The position numbers and the translations under genes were made by a program. This document shows positions 33,150-40,632 of a stretch of DNA of 40,632 nucleotides, in pieces. The first letter of the stretch is position 1. The number at the start of each line of letters is the position of its first letter. The DNA comes from Rhodanobacter sp. Lineage in GTDB: Bacteria; Pseudomonadota; Gammaproteobacteria; Xanthomonadales; Rhodanobacteraceae. Where the stretch lies: positions 1 to 40,632 of the forward strand of contig DAIDKO010000001.1 of the NCBI GenBank assembly GCA_027450005.1, given 5' to 3'. The notes beneath the pieces were generated by a model, which ran no database searches, was not told the DNA's origin, and saw only the letters and a program-made list of their open reading frames with translations.

Positions 33150-34550
33150 ATGCTGTGGGCCTGCCTGTTGCTGCCACACCTGGCGCTGGACGGTGTCCTT
33201 CGCCAACGTGCTCCGGAGGGACCGTTGGTGTTGGTCGATGGCCCACCGCACGCGCGGACACTGGTGGCCGTCAATGCGGCGGCGCGCGCTGCGGGATTAC
33301 GGGTCGGCCAGCGCCTGGCGGCGGCCCAGGCGTTGCTCGCGCAGTTCGAGGTCGTGCCGTGCGAGGCGAGAGACATCGCGCATAGCCATGCGCTGCTGGC
33401 TTCGACGGCCTATCGCTACAGCGGCGAAGTGTGTTTGCTGCCGAAGGCCGTGGTGCTGGAAGTCAGTCGTAGCCAGTCGCTCTTCGGCGCCTGGCCGCAG
33501 ATCGCGCGGCGACTGCATGAAGACGTGGATGCCTTGGGATTCCGCCATCGTCTGGCCGCCGCACCCACACCGCATGCGGCCTGGGTGCTGGCGGGGTTTC
33601 AGGATGGAATCGTGGCGGAGTCGCCGGCGCACTCGCAGCGCCTCCTGGAGGCGGTGCCGCTGGAACGCGCACACCTAAGGGCGAGGGATATCGAGACGCT
33701 CGCTCGTATGGGTATTCGCACGCTGGGCCAGCTCTGGCGTCTGCCGCGAGCCGGATTGCTACGGCGACTCGGTGCCGAGGTCCTTGACTATCTGGATCGC
33801 CTGGCGGGTGATGTGCCGGCCGGTTTGCCACTGTACCAACCGCCCGATCAAGTGGATTGGGGCCTGGAGTTGCCTTTCGAAGTCGAGAACGCGGCCGCGC
33901 TGGTATTCCCGCTGCGGCGCCTGACCTACGACTTGGCTGCCTACCTGTCGATCCGCGACGGCGGGGTGCAGCGTTTCACGATCGGTCTCGAACACCGTGA
34001 GGGTGCCACGTCGGTCGACATTGGCTTGCTGTCACCGGAGCGCGAGCCCGAGGTGCTGTTCGAAGCGGCACGAGGGCGTGTCGCGACGCTGACGCTACCA
34101 GCACCCGTGGTGGCGCTTCGTCTGATGGCGAATCATCTGCCGCCGTTTGTGCCCGAAGGCCGCGATCTCTTCGACGAGCGACCGGTCGGTGCGCTGCCGT
34201 TTGCGCAATTGCGTGAGCGGCTGCGCGCCCGGTTGGGCGAAGAGGCGGTGACACAACTTTGCACCACCCACGATCCGCGACCGGAGCGCTCGCAAAGGGT
34301 GGGCGGTGGGGAAGACGGAAGCATCGATCCGCTTCCGCGTCCGACATGGCTATTGCCCCGACCCATGCCTCTGCGCGGTGCATCGCCGCGCGTGCTGGCC
34401 GGTCCTGAGCGAATCGAGACGGGATGGTGGGACGGCGAGACCGTATGCCGCGATTACTACATCGTGCGCACCGCACAGGGACAGAAGGCCTGGGTGTTTT
34501 GCCCGCCGGGTGAGCAGGACGGTTGGATGCTGCATGGCTGGTTCGCGTGA
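33150..34550 (+). CDS. imuB: ImuB, Y-family polymerase-like protein
   Basis: 466 residues with the Y-family polymerase fold. The first strand reads [13 protein letters not shown], and the catalytic acidic residues of active Y-family enzymes are not found at their usual places, as known for ImuB, which serves as a hub linking the clamp, ImuA and DnaE2. The helix-hairpin-helix region [25 protein letters not shown] and the following little-finger region are present. ATG 33150 has GAGGA about 12 bases upstream. Its stop shares one base with the dnaE2 ATG. Confidence 0.92.
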   Translation: MLWACLLLPHLALDGVLRQRAPEGPLVLVDGPPHARTLVAVNAAARAAGLRVGQRLAAAQALLAQFEVVPCEARDIAHSHALLASTAYRYSGEVCLLPKAVVLEVSRSQSLFGAWPQIARRLHEDVDALGFRHRLAAAPTPHAAWVLAGFQDGIVAESPAHSQRLLEAVPLERAHLRARDIETLARMGIRTLGQLWRLPRAGLLRRLGAEVLDYLDRLAGDVPAGLPLYQPPDQVDWGLELPFEVENAAALVFPLRRLTYDLAAYLSIRDGGVQRFTIGLEHREGATSVDIGLLSPEREPEVLFEAARGRVATLTLPAPVVALRLMANHLPPFVPEGRDLFDERPVGALPFAQLRERLRARLGEEAVTQLCTTHDPRPERSQRVGGGEDGSIDPLPRPTWLLPRPMPLRGASPRVLAGPERIETGWWDGETVCRDYYIVRTAQGQKAWVFCPPGEQDGWMLHGWFA

Positions 34551-37500
34551 TGGACTACGCCGAACTCCACTGCCTTTCGAACTTCTCCTTCCAGCGCGGG
34601 GCATCGTCGGCGCAGGAGCTTTTTTCGCGTGCCAAGGCCTGTGGCTATCGAGCCCTGGCGATTACTGACGAGTGCTCGATGGCTGGCATCGTGCGCGCAC
34701 TGGAGGCCTCGCGAGCGACGGACGTGAAGCTCATCATCGGCACCGAGGTCCAGCTGGACGATGGCCCCAAGCTGGTCTTGTTGGCGGAGTCCAAGGCCGG
34801 CTATACCGCGTTGTGCCGCCTCATCACGCGTGGCCGCTGCGCATCCGTCAAAGGCGAGTATCGCCTTCGGCGCACGGACTGCACCGAGGGTCTTTCCAAT
34901 GTGTTGGCTCTTTGGATTCCTGCGCGTGAGCCAGACCCGGAGCACGGGCGTTGGGTGCGGGATACCTTCGGCGATCGCGCCTGGCTTGCCATCGAACTCC
35001 TGCGCGAACACGACGATGCTGCGCGCCTGGCGCGACTGACGGCGTTGGCTGGCGAAATCGGGCTACCGTGCGTGGCTGCCGGCGATGTGCACATGCATGT
35101 GCGCCGCCGTCTGGCCCTGCAGCAGACAATGACCGCGATCCGGCACGGTCTCACCCTGGCGGAAGCAGGCGAGATCCTGTTTCGCAACGGTGAGCGACAC
35201 CTGCGCCGACGGGACGTATTGGAGGCAATCTATCCCACCGCGTTGCTGACAGAGACTGTGCGCATCGCTGAACGCTGCCGCTTCGCCCTGGACGAACTGG
35301 AATACCGCTACCCCGCAGAATTGGTACCCAAGGGATATACAGCCGGCCAATGGCTTCGCCAATTGACGGAGAAGGGGGCTCGTTGGCGCTGGCCTGACGG
35401 TATACCGCACAAGGCGCATCGGCAGATCGAACATGAGCTGGCCCTGATCGCGGACCTTGAATACGAGTCCTACTTCCTCACCGTGCACGACATCGTACGC
35501 TTCGCACGGGGGCAGGGAATACTTTGCCAAGGTCGCGGCTCGGCCGCCAACAGTGCGGTGTGCTTCGCCCTCGGCGTCACCGAAGTCGATCCCGCACGGA
35601 TGAACCTACTGGTCGAGCGGTTTATCAGCAAAGAACGCAATGAGCCCCCTGACATCGACATCGACTTCGAGCACGAGCGGCGCGAAGAAGTCATCCAGTA
35701 CATCTACCGAAAGTACGGGCGGGAGCGGGCCGCCCTGACGGCGACCGTGATCTGCTACCGCGGCAAGAGTGCGGTACGCGATGTGGCCAAGGCCTTGGGT
35801 CTGCCTCCTGAGTCGGTGGATCAGTTGAGCCGCGTCTTTGCATGGTGGGAGGGTGACACTTCGCTCGACGAGCGCCTCCGTGAAAAGGGCTTTGATCCGG
35901 ACAGCTCCCTGATCCAGCGCGTGCTTCGGATCACGACGGAATTGCTGGACATGCCGCGGCATCTGTCCCAGCACGTCGGCGGCTTCGTGATCGCCGATGC
36001 GCCTCTCCATGAGCTTGTGCCGGTTGAGAACGCGGCGATGCATGATCGCACGATCATCCAGTGGGACAAGGACGACCTGGACACGATGGGACTCCTCAAG
36101 GTCGATTGCCTTGCGCTCGGCATGCTGACCTGCATCCGCAAATGCCTTGCCCTGCTCAAGGCCCATGACGGCCTCGAGCTCACGATGGCCACATTGCCCG
36201 TGGAAGATCCGGCGACCTACCGGATGATCCAGCGCGCCGACACCGTGGGCGTGTTCCAGATCGAATCGCGGGCGCAGATGGCGATGCTTCCGCGCCATCG
36301 GCCGGCCAACTTCTACGATCTGGTGATCCAGGTGGCCATCGTGCGACCCGGTCCGATCCAGGGCGACATGGTGCATCCGTATCTCCGCCGACGTCGCGGC
36401 GAGGAGCCGATCGACTATCCGTCGGACGAACTGAAGGCTGTGTTCGAGCGAACGTTGGGTGTACCACTCTTCCAGGAGCAGGTGATGAAGCTCGCGATCG
36501 TCGCCGCAGGCTACACGCCCGGCGAGGCCGACCAGCTCCGCCGGGCCATGGCCGCATGGAAGCGCCACGGCGGGATGGAGAAGCACCGCGAGCGCATCAC
36601 CCAAGGGATGCTGGAGCGCGGCTACAGCACCGAGTTCGCGGTGCAGCTCTTCGAGCAGATCAAGGGCTTTGGCAGCTACGGTTTCCCGGAAAGCCATGCG
36701 GCCAGCTTCGCAGGCATCGTCTATGCCAGTTGCTGGCTGAAGTGTCACCACCCCGCGGCCTATGCCTGTGCTCTGCTCAATGCCCAGCCGATGGGGTTCT
36801 ACGCGCCAGGCCAGATCGCGCAGGACCTCCAACGCCATGGTGTAGCGATCAAGCCGGTGGACGTGCGCTTCAGCGACTGGGATTGCACCCTGGAAGCGGA
36901 TCCTAAGGGGGGATGGGCGCTTCGACTCGGGATGCGGCAGGTGAGGGGACTACGTGAGACGGCGGCTAACGCGCTGGTCGAGGCGCGCCGAGTACGGTTT
37001 TTTCGAGATGTGACGGATCTTTGTGCACGAGGTGGACTCGACAAGCGTGATCAGGAAGCCTTGGCTGATGCCGGTGCCCTGCGCGGATTAGCCGGTCATC
37101 GCCACCGCGCCCAGTGGGCTGTCACGGGTGTCGAAAGACAGCTCCCGCTCTTTGGGAACGTGAGCCCAAGTGAAGCCGCCGTTGTCCTTCCACTCCCCAG
37201 CCAAGTCGAAGACACCGAGGCCGACTATGCACGCGTCGGCATCAGCCTGGGACCGCATCCACTGCGACAGCTACGCCCACGCCTGCGCGCTGCGCGCTGC
37301 CTCGATAGTCGGACACTGCAAGGCTGTCCTAATGGACGCTGGGTGCGCGTTGCCGGCCTGGTCATCATGCGCCAGCGTCCTACCACGGCCAGCGGCGTGA
37401 CCTTCGTATCCATGGAGGATGAGCACGGTCTCATCAATCTCATTGTCTGGCGGCAGGTCGCCGAGGCCTACCGTCATATCTTCCTCACTTCGAACTTCCT

Positions 37501-37618
37501 TGCCGTCGAAGGCGAGTGGCAGCAGGCGGACGGCAGTGCGCATGTCATCGTGCGGCACATGCGGGATCTTTCCGGGCTCTGGGCTTCGCTTGAAGCGAGG
37601 TCCAGGGATTTTCGGTAG
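34550..37618 (+). CDS. dnaE2: Error-prone DNA polymerase DnaE2
   Basis: 1022 residues of C-family polymerase, of the short DnaE2 type. The N-terminal PHP domain starts [18 protein letters not shown]. The palm carries the catalytic acidic motif [26 protein letters not shown] and [17 protein letters not shown], with the third region at [15 protein letters not shown]. Later come [16 protein letters not shown] and an OB-fold C-terminus ([21 protein letters not shown]...). It carries out mutagenic lesion bypass with ImuA and ImuB and is induced by DNA damage through LexA. ATG 34550 overlaps the imuB stop by one base, so all four genes form one operon. Confidence 0.96.
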   Translation: MDYAELHCLSNFSFQRGASSAQELFSRAKACGYRALAITDECSMAGIVRALEASRATDVKLIIGTEVQLDDGPKLVLLAESKAGYTALCRLITRGRCASVKGEYRLRRTDCTEGLSNVLALWIPAREPDPEHGRWVRDTFGDRAWLAIELLREHDDAARLARLTALAGEIGLPCVAAGDVHMHVRRRLALQQTMTAIRHGLTLAEAGEILFRNGERHLRRRDVLEAIYPTALLTETVRIAERCRFALDELEYRYPAELVPKGYTAGQWLRQLTEKGARWRWPDGIPHKAHRQIEHELALIADLEYESYFLTVHDIVRFARGQGILCQGRGSAANSAVCFALGVTEVDPARMNLLVERFISKERNEPPDIDIDFEHERREEVIQYIYRKYGRERAALTATVICYRGKSAVRDVAKALGLPPESVDQLSRVFAWWEGDTSLDERLREKGFDPDSSLIQRVLRITTELLDMPRHLSQHVGGFVIADAPLHELVPVENAAMHDRTIIQWDKDDLDTMGLLKVDCLALGMLTCIRKCLALLKAHDGLELTMATLPVEDPATYRMIQRADTVGVFQIESRAQMAMLPRHRPANFYDLVIQVAIVRPGPIQGDMVHPYLRRRRGEEPIDYPSDELKAVFERTLGVPLFQEQVMKLAIVAAGYTPGEADQLRRAMAAWKRHGGMEKHRERITQGMLERGYSTEFAVQLFEQIKGFGSYGFPESHAASFAGIVYASCWLKCHHPAAYACALLNAQPMGFYAPGQIAQDLQRHGVAIKPVDVRFSDWDCTLEADPKGGWALRLGMRQVRGLRETAANALVEARRVRFFRDVTDLCARGGLDKRDQEALADAGALRGLAGHRHRAQWAVTGVERQLPLFGNVSPSEAAVVLPLPSQVEDTEADYARVGISLGPHPLRQLRPRLRAARCLDSRTLQGCPNGRWVRVAGLVIMRQRPTTASGVTFVSMEDEHGLINLIVWRQVAEAYRHIFLTSNFLAVEGEWQQADGSAHVIVRHMRDLSGLWASLEARSRDFR

Positions 37619-37760
37619 GAAGGCCACCACGACGGCCGCAGCAACGGATGGGAAACGTGCGTCCGCAGAGCAGAAAATCGTGCCCTGCGGTCACCCCACG
37701 ACGGCCATGCGGGAATCTTGGCCACTGTGATCCTTGTTGGTTGTTGCTTCGGGTCACACC

Positions 37761-38504
37761 TCACGCAGCGGCCAAGGCCACGGCATCGGCGCCCGCCGGT
37801 AGGCGTACGGGGCTTACTGGATCGTTGACTGCTCGCCACACCGCTTCGGCCACGTCGGAGGGGTGCGTCACCGGATCGGTCGATCGCGACCAGCTTTCGA
37901 AAACCTTCTGCACCAGCCCGCGGTATGCCTCAGGGAAGCCGCCTTGCATGCGGGAACGTGCGTTCTCGCCAAAACGGGTTTCCGGTGCTCGCCCAGGCAG
38001 CACCAACCGAACCCGAACGTTAAACGGTTCCAACTCGAGCGCCAGCGATTCGGTGAACGCGTTCACGGCCGCCTTGCTGGCGGTGTAAACGGACAGGAGG
38101 TGAAGCGGCTTCAGCGTAACTGAGGAAGTGACGTTGACGATCACGCCGCTCCGGCGCTCCCGGAATTGGGGCAACACTGCCCGGGTCATCGCGATGGTGC
38201 CAAGGGTGTTGGTTTCGAACACGTCGCGAGCGGCGTCCATCGAGGTGCCCTCCAGGGCATTGAGCAAGCCGATGCCGGCATTGTTCACGAGAGCGTCGAT
38301 GGGACCAGCTGCATCGATGAGCGTGCTAATGCTCCGCGGGTCGGTTACGTCGAGCGGCAGCACGCGCATGCGATCGGAGCGCGGCAGCAAGTCTTCGCGG
38401 GGCGTGCGCATGGTGGCGATGACTCGCCAGCCGCGTCCGTGGAAGTCCTTGGCGGTCTCGAGGCCAAAGCCGGATGAACAGCCAGTGATTAGAACCGTTT
38501 TCAT
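37761..38504 (-). CDS. Short-chain dehydrogenase/reductase (SDR)
   Basis: 247-residue classical SDR. The cofactor loop is TGCSSGFG, NNAG is present in DALVNNAGIGLLNA, the catalytic Ser is in VNVTSSVT, and the Tyr and Lys are in YTASKAAVNAFTESLALEL. Substrate is unknown. ATG 38504 has AGGAGC upstream. The gene is divergent from an AraC-family regulator, so it is likely its target; such SDR-AraC pairs are common and often concern small aldehydes or ketones. Confidence 0.88.
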   Translation of the reverse strand: MKTVLITGCSSGFGLETAKDFHGRGWRVIATMRTPREDLLPRSDRMRVLPLDVTDPRSISTLIDAAGPIDALVNNAGIGLLNALEGTSMDAARDVFETNTLGTIAMTRAVLPQFRERRSGVIVNVTSSVTLKPLHLLSVYTASKAAVNAFTESLALELEPFNVRVRLVLPGRAPETRFGENARSRMQGGFPEAYRGLVQKVFESWSRSTDPVTHPSDVAEAVWRAVNDPVSPVRLPAGADAVALAAA

Positions 38505-38607
38505 GGAAGCTCCTGCGTAAAGTGGTGGAGTGAGGCATCCACGATACGTGTCGAAGACAGGATCATCTACCATAGAAAGTCCGAATTTTATTCGCCAAAG
38601 TCCTGTG

Positions 38608-39504
38608 ATGATTGATCCGCTCTCCGAAGTCGTCACGCTACTTCAGCCCGAAGCCGCTTTTTCCAAGGTGGTCAACGGGGCTGGCCGGTGGCGGGTTCGC
38701 CGCACAGAGCTTGGGCGGCCGTTCTACTGCGTGATCCTTGAAGGATCCTGCCGGCTTGTCGTGGAAGGGCGCGAGCCGTTGGTGCTGCTGGCTGGCGATT
38801 TCGTGCTGATCCCCGCCGCGCATAACTTTGCAACCTCGAGCATTGATCCGCCGGATGACGGCCCGGATGCGCCACCCACCATCGTGCCCAGTGGTGAATT
38901 CCGCCTTGGCGCGCTGGAGGGACCTCCGCAAGTGCGCATGATGGTCGGCTACTGCGTCTTTGGCTCGCCGGACGCCGCCATATTGGTATCGCTGTTGCCC
39001 CAGCTGGTGCACGTCCGCGGCGAGCAGCGGCTCGCAACGCTGGTGCAACTGGTGAACGAGGAGTCACGAGGACAGCGGCCTGCCCGCGAACTGATCCTCA
39101 CGCGCCTGCTGGAGGTGCTGTTGATCGAAGCGCTGCGATCTTCTGCGGACACCACTGAGTCGCCCGGATTGCTGCGCGGCTTGGCCGACGCGCGCCTTGC
39201 CGTCGCGATACGGTGCATGCATGAGCTGCCGACGCACCCATGGACGGTGGCGCATCTGGCGAAACAAGCCGCGCTGTCGCGCTCGGCGTTCTTCGAGCGC
39301 TTTAACCGCGCCGTAGGAGTAACACCTATGGAGTACCTGCTAGCGTGGCGGATGGCGCTGGCAAAAAAGCTCCTTCGCAACCAGGGCGTCCCCGTCGCGG
39401 ACGTCGCCGAGCGTGTTGGCTACAGCTCAGCGAGTACATTTAGCGTCGCCTTCAGCCGCTACGTCGGAATGCCACCCGCACGCTATGCCCGCGAACGAGA
39501 GTGA
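38608..39504 (+). CDS. AraC-family regulator with cupin-type sensor
   Basis: 298 residues. The N-terminal part is a cupin_6-like sensor domain (FYCVILEGSCRLVVEGREPLVLLAGDFVLIPAA), and the C-terminal part is the double HTH of AraC regulators: WTVAHLAKQAALSRSAFFERFNRAVGVTPMEYLLAWRM, then VADVAERVGYSSASTFSVAFSRYVGMPPARY. ATG 38608 is preferred; an upstream GTG at 38530 is open but lies close to the SDR leader. It likely controls the divergent SDR gene across the 103-bp gap. Confidence 0.9.
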   Translation: MIDPLSEVVTLLQPEAAFSKVVNGAGRWRVRRTELGRPFYCVILEGSCRLVVEGREPLVLLAGDFVLIPAAHNFATSSIDPPDDGPDAPPTIVPSGEFRLGALEGPPQVRMMVGYCVFGSPDAAILVSLLPQLVHVRGEQRLATLVQLVNEESRGQRPARELILTRLLEVLLIEALRSSADTTESPGLLRGLADARLAVAIRCMHELPTHPWTVAHLAKQAALSRSAFFERFNRAVGVTPMEYLLAWRMALAKKLLRNQGVPVADVAERVGYSSASTFSVAFSRYVGMPPARYARERE

Positions 39505-39698
39505 TTAGGGGCAGGTTATCGGGGGTAGGGCAGTCTTCGCCGTAGCGGCCTGGGTCCGATCGCCACCGCACCGATTGGACGCAATTGATCATGTCCAGGA
39601 GGTTGGATGGCTTCCACGACCAGCAAGCTAGGCGAGGTCGTGGCAGGGGTCCTTGCCGCTTCCCATGTCAGGAAGCGGCAGGAACAAATGCAGGTGCC

Positions 39699-39920
39699 CC
39701 TACGGCGATGACGCCGCTTCAGTTCCAAAAGCAGCTCAGGCTTCAGGACGCACGCAGCCTGATGCTGGTGGAGCACGTCGACGTGGCGACCGCCGCCTTC
39801 CGCGTGGGTTACGAGAGTGCATCGCAGTTCAGTCGGGAATATCGCCGGCTCTTTGGCGAGCCGCCGGCGCGAGACATTGCCCGCTTGCGGACATCACCAG
39901 GTGTAGCGGTGTTGGCTTAA
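39699..39920 (+). pseudogene. AraC-family regulator remnant (C-terminal HTH only)
   Basis: The frame reads [20 protein letters not shown] and on through [34 protein letters not shown], the second half of an AraC HTH of the YqhC-like type. The first HTH and the sensor domain are missing; the sequence from 39505 to about 39700 shows no matching upstream part. It may be the tail of a gene lost by deletion. A 70-residue product from ATG 39708 is possible but unlikely to be functional. Confidence 0.7.
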
Positions 39921-40079
39921 GTCCCGCTCTGGAGCGCGGGGCTGAATTCGGCGTCTTCGGGGCGTCTAGTCGCGCGCTGCCACAGCGGAATCACTAACCT
40001 CGCGCTCGCTTCGGTTCAAGGCGCATGTCCGATGTCTTGAACGGGGCGTTACGACAGGTCAGGTCGAGTCTGTTTGACC

Positions 40080-40117
40080 CGAAAGCCGGACGAAGCGAGC
40101 GTTTCGTCCGGCTTTCG
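40080..40117. terminator. Strong hairpin, possible terminator of the beta-propeller gene
   Basis: A 15-bp perfect stem: CGAAAGCCGGACGAA at 40080-40094 pairs with TTCGTCCGGCTTTCG at 40103-40117, with an 8-base loop. It lies 37 bp past the stop of the minus-strand beta-propeller gene. There is no U-tract on either side, so it is not a classical intrinsic terminator, but position and strength suit transcript end formation or 3' stabilisation. Confidence 0.55.
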
Positions 40118-40153
40118 TCGCCTACTGCCCGAGGGTCAAGGCGAGTGGCCCGG

Positions 40154-40632
40154 TTACTTGTTACCGAATACTTCCACGCAGCCGTTGGCACAGCCCTTGA
40201 CGCTGTTGTCAGCGGCAACTGGTACGAACACTTGGCCACTGTGCGGATCGGCCGCCACCGAGTGTGCTTCGTTTCCGCTCGGCAGATTGCGCAACCAGGT
40301 GTTGCGCTGCGCGTCAACGACACCCAACACCGGGCCACCAGCATTGGCGACGGCGGCTAGGTAGTAGTCCCCCGAGCCGCTGTCGTACCAAACCTCGTCG
40401 GAACCACCAACTTTAGGAATCTTGGCGACGACCTTGCGCGCACGCAGGTCGATGATCAGCGAGCGCGGCGCGAAGCCTGCGGCGACAGCATCGTCGCTGC
40501 ATCCGACCAGCAGGCGGTCGTCCGGCCCAAGGGCCAGGCCGGCCGGCATGCACTTCTGCACGTGGATGGTATGCAATAAGCGGTGCGTCCGGGGATCGAT
40601 CACCGCGATGCCGCCATCGGCCTTCTGATGAT
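40154..40632 (-). CDS. YncE-like beta-propeller protein, 3' part
   Basis: The frame is open to the end of the window, so the 5' part is missing. About 159 C-terminal residues are seen, with beta-propeller repeats such as GGIAVIDPRTHRLLHTIHV, PAGLALGPDDRLLVGCS and SLIIDLRARKVVAKIPKVGGSDEVWYDSGSGDYYLAA, then GVVDAQRNTWLRNLPSG and HSVAADPHSGQVFVPVA. These are 40-45 residue NHL/YncE-type blades. It is probably a secreted or periplasmic protein, but the N-terminus with any signal peptide is not in view. Function is unknown. Confidence 0.8.
   Translation of the reverse strand, partial: HQKADGGIAVIDPRTHRLLHTIHVQKCMPAGLALGPDDRLLVGCSDDAVAAGFAPRSLIIDLRARKVVAKIPKVGGSDEVWYDSGSGDYYLAAVANAGGPVLGVVDAQRNTWLRNLPSGNEAHSVAADPHSGQVFVPVAADNSVKGCANGCVEVFGNK

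Noticed and set aside
1..40632. tRNA, rRNA, CRISPR arrays or prophage genes.
   Set aside because: None seen on either strand by reading; a tRNA or CRISPR scanner would settle it.

Overview
The window is GC-rich, gene-dense DNA of a gammaproteobacterium. The most likely source is the Lysobacterales/Xanthomonadales, Rhodanobacteraceae type (Rhodanobacter or Dyella relatives). This rests on the gene set: tandem FNR regulators with NnrS, UbiUVT anaerobic ubiquinone genes, a Xanthomonas-style sux sucrose locus, and a lexA-imuA-imuB-dnaE2 cassette. The taxonomic call is inference. I see no rRNA, tRNA or CRISPR array.

Positions 1-17700 form an island for life without oxygen. On the plus strand lie hemN (5' end outside the window), two FNR-type [4Fe-4S] regulators, nnrS, a DUF2249 gene, a large NnrS-like membrane protein, a DGC zinc-binding protein, a chorismate mutase-UbiT fusion, nadA, nadB, fabA and fabB. 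A decayed HD-GYP gene follows. On the minus strand lie ubiU-ubiV, then a second cluster of a Cds1-like PLP enzyme, ubiD and a prephenate dehydrogenase. Between these is a small CxxC protein gene on the plus strand. Six dyads of the form YTGAY-N4-RTCAR (FNR/DNR type) sit in front of genes of this island. Together the genes supply heme, ubiquinone, NAD and unsaturated fatty acids by oxygen-independent routes, plus nitric oxide tolerance. The chorismate mutase-UbiT fusion is the most striking item: prephenate, the product of chorismate mutase, is genetically required by other U32-family hydroxylases, the family of UbiU/UbiV.

Positions 17698-26024 (minus strand) are a sucrose locus: LacI-type repressor, TonB-dependent receptor, amylosucrase, fructokinase and MFS sucrose transporter. 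A palindromic LacI-type operator and a weaker second copy lie in front of the receptor gene. Sucrose would cross both membranes, amylosucrase would split it into alpha-glucan and fructose, and the kinase would phosphorylate the fructose.

Positions 26025-28466 are looser: a CHAD-domain protein, a small secreted cytochrome c, an IS21-type IstB remnant and stretches without clear genes.

Positions 28467-37618 are a DNA-damage region. An mrfA-mrfB-like helicase/exonuclease pair (minus) is divergent from lexA-imuA-imuB-dnaE2 (plus), and a perfect 8-bp-arm inverted repeat covers the lexA ribosome binding site. The rest holds an SDR dehydrogenase divergent from an AraC regulator, an AraC C-terminal remnant, a strong hairpin, and the 3' part of a beta-propeller gene that runs off the window.
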